Source: Conexibacter woesei DSM 14684 (lineage in GTDB: Bacteria > Actinomycetota > Thermoleophilia > Solirubrobacterales > Solirubrobacteraceae). Taken from it: 64,000 bases of DNA. How positions within the stretch are numbered: the first letter of the stretch is position 1; each line of letters opens with the position of its first letter. The position numbers and the translations under genes were made by a program. Location: NCBI RefSeq assembly GCF_000025265.1, contig NC_013739.1, positions 3,596,001 to 3,660,000 of the forward strand, read 5' to 3'. Under the pieces are notes generated by a model. The model was not told where the DNA came from and did no database searches. It saw only the letters and a list, made by a program, of their open reading frames with translations. Shown in pieces: positions 57,713-64,000 of the stretch.

Positions 57713-59404
57713 CTACTTCAGCGAGAGGGTGGACCAGTCGTTGAAGTACAACGGGTGGAACACCGAGTCGAAGTTCAGCTTGTCGGAGAAGAACTTCGGC
57801 ACGCTGATCGAGCCGAACACCGCGTTGTACGCTCTCTGCGCGGTGTACTCGTCGAGTGCTCTCCATTCGTCGGCGACGCTGTCCAGCTCGGTCGCGGGGA
57901 CGGCGTTGAGTCTCAGAAGCTCTCTCTGGATGTGCGGGTCGTCGACCTTCGAGAAGTTCTGGTTGTTGGTCGGCTGGATCGAACGGGCGTCGAGCAGCAG
58001 ATAGAAGTCCGACGGGTTCGGGAAGTCCTGCAGCCAGTTCGCGAAGCCCGTCTGCGGATCCGTTCTCTCGTTGCCGATCGTCGGGAAGTAGACGGTGTCG
58101 GCGATGATTCTCTGCTGCGCGTCGAAGCCGATTCTGTTGAGCATGTCGGTGTAGTAGTCGACGTACTCCTTGCGCGGGCTGCGCTCCTGGCCCCAGACGA
58201 CGACTCTGGTGCCTTCGAGGCCCTCGTCGCTGATGATTCTGCGCGCGCCCTCGATGTCCGGCGTGTCGCCGTACGGGCACTCCGCGTCGGGGTGGCCGAC
58301 GATCCCCTCGGGGATGAAGAAGCAGCTCGGCGAGAAGAACCCGCTGGAGAGCCGCACGAGCGCGTCGCGGTCGAGCGCCATGTTGACGGCTTCGCGCGCC
58401 TTCTGGTTGTCGAACGGCGGCTTGGTCGTGTTGAGGAAGAAGTAGAACGTCGACGGCACCGGCTTGCGCGCGAAGCGATCTCTCGCCTGGCTCTCGATCT
58501 GCGGCAGCAGCGCCGGCGGCAGCGTGTCACCCGGGTCGAAGATGTCGGCCTGGTTGTTGAGCACCTGCTGCGCCTCGGAGTTCGTGTTCGACACGATTCT
58601 CACGTTTATCGCGTCGAGGTTGCCGAGCGGGATGTCGGGGATTCTGAACGCGGCGAACGCCGGGTTTCTTCTGACCGTGAACGAACGGTTCGGGACGACG
58701 TCGGTCAGCATGTACGCGCCGACGCCGGGAGGCGGATCGGCCGACAGGTTTCTGATCGGCGTGCCGCTCGGGACGAGCGCCAGCGCCGGGAACGCGAGCA
58801 CGTTGGAGAACGCGCCGTACGCCTCTCTCAGTCTGATCGTGATTCTGCCGGTCGCGTCGCTGGCAGTGATGCCGGAGACTCTTCTGGCTCTGCCTTCGTC
58901 GAACTCCTGCGCGCCGACGACGTAGTTGGTGACGAACGATCTGCCGCCCCACGGGATCTTGATCATGCGCTCGACGGAGTACGGGAAGTCAGTCGCTCTG
59001 ACGGGCGTGCCGTCGGAGTATCTGAGGTCTCTGCGCAGCGTGAAGTCGTACGTTCTGCCGTCCTGGCTGATTCTCGGCAGCGCGTCGGCGAGGCCCGGGA
59101 TCAGCTCCGTGCCGGCCTGGCCCTCCTCGTGCCGGTAGGTCAGGAGACCCGTGTAGCTGATCCAGTGCGGCTCGACCGCCTGGGTCGTGTACGCCAGCTG
59201 CGGGTCGAGGTAGTCGGGCGCTGTGCCCATGAGCACCGTCGCGGTGCCCCCCTGTCTTGCCCCTCCGGTGGTCGCGCCGCCGCCACCCGATGTGGTGGAT
59301 GCCGACGTCGAACCGCCGTCGTCGTCTCCGCCGCACGCAGCGACGGTCACCGCGAGCGCCAGTGCGACCAGCATCGCACCGACGATCCGTGCCCACGTCC
59401 TCAT
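57713..59404 (-). CDS. oppA: Peptide ABC transporter substrate-binding lipoprotein (OppA/DppA type)
   Basis: The 563-residue SBP_bac_5-type lipoprotein has a signal peptide with lipobox VAAC (Cys24), a Gly/Ser/Thr-rich linker, TATVLMGTAPDYLDPQLAYTTQAVEPHWISYTGLLTYR, the LRRDLRYSDGTPVRATDF motif of the family and the C-terminal WRALDEYTAQRAYNAVFG region. It binds peptides or similar oligomers for OppBCDF and is the first gene of the operon. By hand, about 28 of about 43 arginine codons are AGA, far above neighbours. The promoter lies in the A/T-richer gap 59405-59583; GAGGAG stands before the ATG. Confidence 0.92.
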   Translation of the reverse strand: MRTWARIVGAMLVALALAVTVAACGGDDDGGSTSASTTSGGGGATTGGARQGGTATVLMGTAPDYLDPQLAYTTQAVEPHWISYTGLLTYRHEEGQAGTELIPGLADALPRISQDGRTYDFTLRRDLRYSDGTPVRATDFPYSVERMIKIPWGGRSFVTNYVVGAQEFDEGRARRVSGITASDATGRITIRLREAYGAFSNVLAFPALALVPSGTPIRNLSADPPPGVGAYMLTDVVPNRSFTVRRNPAFAAFRIPDIPLGNLDAINVRIVSNTNSEAQQVLNNQADIFDPGDTLPPALLPQIESQARDRFARKPVPSTFYFFLNTTKPPFDNQKAREAVNMALDRDALVRLSSGFFSPSCFFIPEGIVGHPDAECPYGDTPDIEGARRIISDEGLEGTRVVVWGQERSPRKEYVDYYTDMLNRIGFDAQQRIIADTVYFPTIGNERTDPQTGFANWLQDFPNPSDFYLLLDARSIQPTNNQNFSKVDDPHIQRELLRLNAVPATELDSVADEWRALDEYTAQRAYNAVFGSISVPKFFSDKLNFDSVFHPLYFNDWSTLSLK

Positions 59405-59583
59405 GTAGAGCCCTCCTCGTCGTGTAGCTCTCTGTTGAGCTTTTCCTCCGGGCGAGCAATCTAGTCCCCCTCCACTGCGTGAACTGGGCGCGATCAGTTG
59501 TTGTTGAGTTGTTGAATTGTGTGCACCAGGTTATGGCGCGAGCAGAGGGTTTGTGCGGGGATTTTCGGGGTAGACGCGGGCGT

Positions 59584-60888
59584 TCAGGAGGGTGAGGCGT
59601 TCACCCATCTGCCGCGGGTGAAGCGGACGAGTGTCAGCAGCAGACGCGCGGCGATCAACGCGACGAGACCGACCCAGACGCCGACGATCCCCCAGTCGAA
59701 GACGAGCGAGGCGAGCGCGATCGGCGCCCACACGCCGAGCGCGGCGGCGAGCATCGACCACATCAGGAAGCGCGAGTCGCCGGCGCCGATCAGGATCCCG
59801 TCGAGCGCGAAGACCGCGCCGGCCGCCGGCTGCATCAGCGCGAACAGCCACCAGACCGCGCGCGTCCGCTCGATCACCGCCGGATCGTCGGTGAACGCCT
59901 GCGGCAGCACGCTGCCGAGCGCGAGCATGACCGCCCCGAGCAGACCACCGAATGCGACCGACCACCAGATCATCCGCGTCGAGGCGGCGTGCGCCTCGAA
60001 TGCCCGCCCCGCGCCGAGCGCGCGGCCGACGATCACCTGCGCGGCGATCGCGACGGCGTCGAGGATCAGCGCCAGGAACGCCCACAGCTGGAAGGCGATC
60101 TGGTGCGCGCCGAGTGACGCGGTGCCGAAGCGCGCGATCACCGCGCTCGCGAGCGCGAACGAGCCGGTCAGTGCGGCGGTGCGGACGAACAGGTGGCCGC
60201 CGACGTGCGCGAGCCGGCCGATCGCGGCGCGGTCGGGCCGGCGGGAGTCGGCGGGCGCGCGCAGCAGGTGCCACGCGAACGCGGCGCCCATCCCGGCCTG
60301 CGCGATCGCGGTGCCGATCGCCGAGCCGTCCAGGCCCCAGCCGAAGCCGTAGACGAACAGCAGGTCGAGCACGACGTTGACGCCGTTGGCGGCGATCACG
60401 ATCCGCAGCGGCGTGCGCAGGTCGGCGGTGCCACGCAGGTAGCCCTGGCCGGCGAGCGCGATCAACGCGAACGGCAGCCCGAGCGCGGCGATCCGCAGGT
60501 AGCTGACGGCGAAGCCGGCGGTCTCCTCCTCGCCGCCGAAGAGCGCGACGGCAGGCTCCGCGAGCGCGACGATCGCGAGCAGCAGCGCCAGCCCGATCGC
60601 GCTTGCGAGCCACAGCGCCTGCGCCGCGATCCGCCCCGCCGCGCGCTCGTCGCCGGCGCCGTGCAGCCGCGCGACCTGCGCCGTCGTGCCGTACGCGAGG
60701 AAGTTGAAGAGCGTGAAGCTCGTCGTCAGGATCACGCCCGCGATCCCGAGCGCCGCGAGCTGCGGCGTGCCGAGGTGACCGACGATCGCGGTGTCGACGA
60801 GCAGGTAGAGCGGCTCGGCGGCGAGCGCGCCGAGCGCCGGCAGCGCGAGCCGCACCATCTCGCGGTCGCTGGCGTGGATGCGCGGCAC
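59584..60888 (-). CDS. MATE-family multidrug/sodium efflux protein (DinF-like)
   Basis: The 434-residue protein has twelve predicted helices in two halves. LALPALGALAAEPLYLLVDTAIVGHLG and FNFLAYGTTAQVARLHGAGDE in the first half, and FGTASLGAHQIAFQLWAFLALILDAVAIAAQVIVGRALGAG in the second, match the DinF branch of MATE exporters, which expel cationic drugs with Na+ or H+. GTG 60888 (VPRIHASDREMVRLALPAL) is preferred because family members have about ten residues before the first helix; ATG 60858 is the alternative. The divergent epimerase gene starts 31 bases away. Confidence 0.9.
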   Translation of the reverse strand: MPRIHASDREMVRLALPALGALAAEPLYLLVDTAIVGHLGTPQLAALGIAGVILTTSFTLFNFLAYGTTAQVARLHGAGDERAAGRIAAQALWLASAIGLALLLAIVALAEPAVALFGGEEETAGFAVSYLRIAALGLPFALIALAGQGYLRGTADLRTPLRIVIAANGVNVVLDLLFVYGFGWGLDGSAIGTAIAQAGMGAAFAWHLLRAPADSRRPDRAAIGRLAHVGGHLFVRTAALTGSFALASAVIARFGTASLGAHQIAFQLWAFLALILDAVAIAAQVIVGRALGAGRAFEAHAASTRMIWWSVAFGGLLGAVMLALGSVLPQAFTDDPAVIERTRAVWWLFALMQPAAGAVFALDGILIGAGDSRFLMWSMLAAALGVWAPIALASLVFDWGIVGVWVGLVALIAARLLLTLVRFTRGRWVNASPS

Positions 60889-60919
60889 GGGGCGGCATCG
60901 TGTCACTAGGGTGCGCGAC

Positions 60920-61903
60920 GTGACCGGCTCCCCCACACCCCGCCGCGTCTTCGTGACCGGAGCGCGCGGCTTCATCGGCGCCGCGATCGCCGACCGCTGC
61001 CGCGCGGCGGGCGCGGAGGTGCGCGGCGTCGACCAGGTCGCCGACCGCGCGCTCGGCGTCGTCGCCGGCGACGTCGCGACGCCGGGCGAGTGGCAGCGGC
61101 ACGCGGCCGGCTGCGACCTCGTCGTGCACACGGCGGCGGTCGTCTCCAACGCGCTCGGGCAGGACGCCTCGTGGCGCGTGAACGTGCTCGGCACCCGCCA
61201 GGTGCTCGACGCCGCCGTGCGCGGCAGCGCCGCGCGCTTCGTCCACCTCTCCTCCGTGCGCGCGTTCTCCGACCTCGGCTTCCCCGCCGGCGTCGACGAG
61301 CGGCACCCCGTCCGCACCGACGGCGCCGCGTACGTCGACACGAAGATCGCCAGCGAGCACGTCGTCCTGCAGGCGCACGCGGCCGGCGAGCTGGCGTGCA
61401 CGATCGTGCGGCCGGGCGACGTCTACGGGCCGGGCTCGCAGCCATGGGTCGTCAAGCCGCTGGAGCTGATCCGCAAGCGCACGTTCGCGCTGCCGGCGCT
61501 CGGCCGCGGCCGCTTCAGCCCCGTCTACGTCGAGGACCTCGTCGACGGGATCGTCCTCGCCGCGGCGGCGCCGGCGGCCGGCGGGCAGGTGCTGACGCTG
61601 TCCGGCGCCGCGACCGTCTCGACGCGCGAGTTCTTCGCCCACCACCACCGCTGGCTCGGCGTCCGCGGGCCGCTGCTGCTGCCGACGCCGGTCGCGCTGG
61701 CGATCGCCCACTCGGCGGCCGGCGTCAACCGCGTGCGCCGCGTCGAGTCGGAGGTCAACCCGATCTCGATGCGCTACTTCGCGCGGCGCGGCGGCTACTC
61801 GATCGCGAAGGCCCGCGCGCTGCTCGGCTACGACCCGGCGGTGACGCTCGAGGACGGCATGCGGCGAACCGAGGCGTGGGTGCGCGCCAACGCGCTCGTG
61901 TGA
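60920..61903 (+). CDS. NAD-dependent epimerase/dehydratase (extended SDR)
   Basis: The 327-residue protein has the Rossmann motif VFVTGARGFIGAAIAD, then LVVHTAAVVSNALG, LSSVRAFSDLGFPAGVDERHP, the catalytic YVDTK (Tyr-x3-Lys), VRPGDVYGPGSQPWVVKPLELI and the C-terminal LGYDPAVTLEDGMRRTEAWVRA. This is the plan of sugar-nucleotide epimerases and 3-beta-hydroxysteroid-type dehydrogenases. The substrate is unknown. GTG 60920 is used; GTG 60911 is also possible, and no clear ribosome site is present. It is the intact counterpart of the remnant at 6209-6409. Confidence 0.87.
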   Translation: MTGSPTPRRVFVTGARGFIGAAIADRCRAAGAEVRGVDQVADRALGVVAGDVATPGEWQRHAAGCDLVVHTAAVVSNALGQDASWRVNVLGTRQVLDAAVRGSAARFVHLSSVRAFSDLGFPAGVDERHPVRTDGAAYVDTKIASEHVVLQAHAAGELACTIVRPGDVYGPGSQPWVVKPLELIRKRTFALPALGRGRFSPVYVEDLVDGIVLAAAAPAAGGQVLTLSGAATVSTREFFAHHHRWLGVRGPLLLPTPVALAIAHSAAGVNRVRRVESEVNPISMRYFARRGGYSIAKARALLGYDPAVTLEDGMRRTEAWVRANALV

Positions 61904-61939
61904 CGAACACCGCATGCGACGCTCGCTTCGCGGGTAGCT

Positions 61940-61974
61940 GATTGAACGTGACCGACAGACTCGGTCATGCAATC
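61940..61974 (+). promoter_or_regulatory. Nested inverted repeat upstream of the small membrane peptide gene
   Basis: GATTG (61940-61944) and CAATC (61970-61974) enclose TGACCGA (61949-61955) and TCGGTCA (61961-61967). It ends 19 bases before ATG 61994 and directly precedes the ribosome site, so it can be an operator or a leader hairpin; it could also end the epimerase transcript. Confidence 0.5.
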
Positions 61975-61993
61975 AATTGAGGAGGAATCGCAC

Positions 61994-62137
61994 ATGCTGT
62001 GGCTCATCTTGGGAATCGTGCTGCTCATTCTCGCCATCGCTGGTGGCGCGATCGTCAACCCGATCCTGTTCGTCCTCGGCATCGTCGCGATCGTGGTCTT
62101 CCTGACCGGCTGGCGCGGCCGCAGCGCGGCGGTCTGA
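61994..62137 (+). CDS. 47-residue hydrophobic membrane peptide
   Basis: The short frame has an excellent ribosome site (GAGGAGGAA, 6 bases before ATG 61994) and codes MLWLILGIVLLILAI, a glycine turn, IVNPILFVLGIVAIVVFLTG and a basic end WRGRSAAV. It should form two membrane helices as a hairpin. Small stress-related hydroporin-like peptides of this kind (two-helix, about 50 residues) are common in bacteria. A hairpin terminator follows the stop. No homologue name can be given. Confidence 0.8.
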   Translation: MLWLILGIVLLILAIAGGAIVNPILFVLGIVAIVVFLTGWRGRSAAV

Positions 62138-62145
62138 CCGGCGCG

Positions 62146-62177
62146 ACGGCCCGCGCGTCACTCGTCGTGCGGGCCGT
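62146..62177. terminator. Hairpin after the small peptide gene
   Basis: ACGGCCCGC (62146-62154) pairs with GCGGGCCGT (62169-62177), starting 9 bases after the peptide stop and overlapping the end of the convergent YihY gene. Confidence 0.55.
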
Positions 62178-63120
62178 TCTTGGGCTCGAAGGTGACCTCG
62201 ACGCGCGCGCCCTCCTTGCGCTCCTCGACGCGCGCGGAGGCGCGCATCGCCTTCACGTCGGCGGAGGTGACGGGGTCGAACAGCCCGCGCGGCCACAGCC
62301 TGCGCACGCGCACGACGTTCGCCTCGGCGGCGTAGAGCAGGATCTGGCCGCCGAGGTAGAGCCACGACAGCAGACCGATCACGATCGCGAAGAAGCCGTA
62401 CGTCGCGCTCGCACGGGCGACGACCTTGTTGACGTAGATCGCGCCGAGCGTCTGCAGCGCCGCCCATCCGACCGCGGCCAGGAAGATGCCCATCCACAGG
62501 TCGCGCGTCGGGATCTCCTTGTGCGTCAGCAGCCGGAAGCTGGCCCAGAAGAGCCCAACGTCGAGCAGCAGCGTCAGCGCGAAGCCCGACGCCTTCACGC
62601 CGACGCTGTCGAGCCCGCCGACCAGCAGGCCGACGCCGACCGTGATCGCGATGTTGAGCGCGCCGAGCACGCCCAGGACCAGCAGGCCGCGCAGGCGGGC
62701 CATGAAGAAGTCGCGCCGCTCGCGGTGCGGGATGTCCCACACCTGGTCCATCGCGCGCTGCGCCGCGAGCGTCACGCCGAGCCCGGCCCACAGCGCGCCG
62801 AGCGAGCCGATCACGAGCGCCGCGGTGTCGCCTCTGAGCGCGCCGATCTGGATGTCCTCGCCGATCACGGGGAACTGGCCGAGCGTCGAGTCGACGATGC
62901 GGTCGTACCACTCCTGGTTGCCCGCGAGCACGTAGCCGAGCACGGTCACGAGCACGAGCAGCAGCGGGAAGATCGAGAAGAAGCCGTAGTAGGCGATCAG
63001 CGCCGCGAGGTGACCGGCCTGGTCGTCGGAGAACTTCTTCACGACCGCGAGCGGGAACCCCAGCACCGGCTTGCGGCGCTGGAGTCGGTCGAACGCACGC
63101 ACGGGCCGCAGGAGATCCAT
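62158..63120 (-). CDS. YihY/UPF0761-family inner-membrane protein
   Basis: The 320-residue product has six helices and the family start VVKKFSDDQAGHLAALIAYYGFFSIFPLLLVLVTVLGYVL, followed by GSLGALWAGLGVTLAAQRAMDQVWDIPHRERRDFF and the late YGFFAIVIGLLSWLYLGGQILLYAAEANVV. The family was once called ribonuclease BN but is a membrane protein of unsettled function. A charged C-terminal tail of about 50 residues (DVKAMRASARVEERKEGARVEV) is extra. ATG 63120 begins MDLLRPVRAFDR. Confidence 0.9.
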   Translation of the reverse strand: MDLLRPVRAFDRLQRRKPVLGFPLAVVKKFSDDQAGHLAALIAYYGFFSIFPLLLVLVTVLGYVLAGNQEWYDRIVDSTLGQFPVIGEDIQIGALRGDTAALVIGSLGALWAGLGVTLAAQRAMDQVWDIPHRERRDFFMARLRGLLVLGVLGALNIAITVGVGLLVGGLDSVGVKASGFALTLLLDVGLFWASFRLLTHKEIPTRDLWMGIFLAAVGWAALQTLGAIYVNKVVARASATYGFFAIVIGLLSWLYLGGQILLYAAEANVVRVRRLWPRGLFDPVTSADVKAMRASARVEERKEGARVEVTFEPKNGPHDE

Positions 63121-63184
63121 TGGCGGAGTTGTACCCGGCGCGCCGGTCCGCGTGGGGCGCCGCGGTTGCGGGAAACGTGAGGCG

Positions 63185-64000
63185 ATGGCCCGCACGCGAC
63201 GCGTCGACTGCTCCGGTCCCGGGATCGCCCGGCTGCGCCGCGGCCGGGGCTTCAGCTACGTCGGCGCCGACGGCGAGCGGATCGAGGACGACGCGACCGT
63301 CGACCGCATCCGCGCGCTCGCGATCCCGCCCGCGTGGACGGAGGTGTGGATCTGCTCCGACCCGCTCGGCCACATCCAGGCGACCGGCGTCGACGCCGCC
63401 GGCCGCAAGCAGTACCGCTACCACGACGGCTGGCGCAGACGCCGCGACGCCGCCAAGTTCGACGCGATGGTCGCGTTCGCCCGCGCGCTGCCGGCGCTGC
63501 GACGACGGGTGCGCGACGACCTCCGCGGCGACGCGCTCGACCGCACGCGCGTGCTCGCCTGCTGCGTGCGGCTGCTCGACGTCGGCTTCTTCCGCATCGG
63601 CAGCGAGGACTACGCCGAGCAGAACGAGACGTACGGCCTGACGACGCTGCTGAGACGGCACGTCCGCTTCGACGGCGACGTGATCGTCTTCGACTACCCC
63701 GCCAAGGACGGCCTGCGCCGCGTGCAACAGGTGCTCGACGACGACGCCGCCGAGATCGTGCACGCGCTGAGGCGGCGGCGCGGCGGCGGGCCGGAGCTGC
63801 TGGCGTACAAGCAGCGGCGGCGCTGGGTCGACGTGAAGGCCGACGAGGTGAACGAGTACCTGAAGGACGCGGCCGGCGGCGACTTCACGGCGAAGGACTT
63901 CCGCACCTGGAACGCGACCGCGCTGATGGCCGTCGAGCTGGCGGTCCGCGCGGCCGACGCCGGCTCGCGCGCGTCACGCAGACGGATCGTGACCGCGTCG
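63185..64000 (+). CDS. Type IB DNA topoisomerase (partial, N-terminal 272 codons)
   Basis: The gene starts at ATG 63185 (GTGAGG upstream) and runs off the window. The reading MARTRRVDCSGPGIARLRRGRGF, FSYVGADGERIEDDATVDRIRALAIPPAWTEVWICSDPLGHIQATGVDAAGRKQYRYHDGW is the N-terminal domain of poxvirus-like bacterial type IB topoisomerases. In the catalytic part LLDVGFFRIGSEDYAEQNETYGLTTL holds the first catalytic Arg, followed by FDYPAKDG, VDVKADEVNEYLKD and FTAKDFRTWNAT. The active-site tyrosine would come later. It relaxes DNA supercoils. It is divergent from the YihY gene. Confidence 0.92.
   Translation, partial: MARTRRVDCSGPGIARLRRGRGFSYVGADGERIEDDATVDRIRALAIPPAWTEVWICSDPLGHIQATGVDAAGRKQYRYHDGWRRRRDAAKFDAMVAFARALPALRRRVRDDLRGDALDRTRVLACCVRLLDVGFFRIGSEDYAEQNETYGLTTLLRRHVRFDGDVIVFDYPAKDGLRRVQQVLDDDAAEIVHALRRRRGGGPELLAYKQRRRWVDVKADEVNEYLKDAAGGDFTAKDFRTWNATALMAVELAVRAADAGSRASRRRIVTAS

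Noticed and set aside
59490-59520. GTTGTT tandem repeats as a regulatory repeat array
   Set aside because: Only a short run of TTG-type triplets upstream of the peptide transporter operon, not long or regular enough to support a claim.

Overview
The window is about 64 kb of very GC-rich DNA (mostly above 70 percent by eye), gene-dense, with short intergenic gaps, many GTG starts and many ATGA or GTGA stop/start overlaps. The gene content (F420/FMN-type luciferase-like monooxygenases, a DUF7144 membrane protein, Clp-N plus small HTH pair, DbpA-type DEAD helicase, secreted DUF11 and Ig-repeat proteins) points to an actinobacterium of the Thermoleophilia, most like Solirubrobacterales (Conexibacter-like). 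That placement is inference from gene types, not from a marker gene. No rRNA, tRNA, CRISPR array, intact insertion sequence or prophage was seen. No stretch over 300 bases lacks a gene; the largest gap, 37645-37935, holds a candidate structured RNA.

Layout. 1-2.3 kb: end of recB and all of recD (exonuclease V). 2.4-6.4 kb: small secreted or membrane proteins (a Cys-containing secreted protein, a membrane cupredoxin), a sugar O-acetyltransferase, an HTH/Clp-N pair behind two palindromic operators, and two gene remnants beside a 65-bp palindrome. 6.5-10.2 kb: an 878-residue Ig-repeat secreted protein and an ArsR/SRPBCC pair. 10.3-17.2 kb: a chemoreceptor, an XRE regulator, an MMPL transporter fused to a STAS domain, and a DEAD-box helicase. 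17.2-23.5 kb: DUF1254 protein, DUF7144 protein, a class A penicillin-binding protein, a second member of the Cys-containing secreted family, DUF4440 and TetR genes, and a secreted protein. 23.5-27.3 kb: a compact sulfonate operon ssuCBAD. 27.4-31 kb: a secreted protein, small membrane and Cys-rich proteins, peptidase T. 31-35.4 kb: two tandem poly-HAMP chemoreceptors. 35.5-45.7 kb: AbrB-type membrane protein, aldo/keto reductase, candidate RNA, a secreted DUF11 protein, LLM oxidoreductase, alpha/beta hydrolase with divergent WYL regulator, an ECF sigma factor with a membrane partner, and a gene/pseudogene pair. 45.8-53.4 kb: a fourth chemoreceptor, phosphoenolpyruvate carboxylase, and two tandem secreted glycoside-hydrolase-like proteins. 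53.5-59.4 kb: a complete oligopeptide/dipeptide ABC operon. 59.6-64 kb: MATE exporter, NAD-dependent epimerase, a 47-residue membrane peptide, YihY protein and the start of a type IB topoisomerase.

Themes. Two complete importers (sulfonate and peptide) and four chemoreceptors, with no che or flagellar genes nearby, suggest a motile or signal-rich soil-type heterotroph. Convergent gene pairs are repeatedly separated by strong hairpins. Several regulators sit directly next to palindromes that look like their own operators. The most unusual items are the MMPL-STAS fusion, the HTH/Clp-N operator pair, the pseudoknot-bearing candidate RNA upstream of 37936, the 39-bp palindromic repeat found twice (once truncating a gene copy), the strong AGA arginine-codon bias in the solute-binding protein genes, and a TetR gene lacking a normal start.
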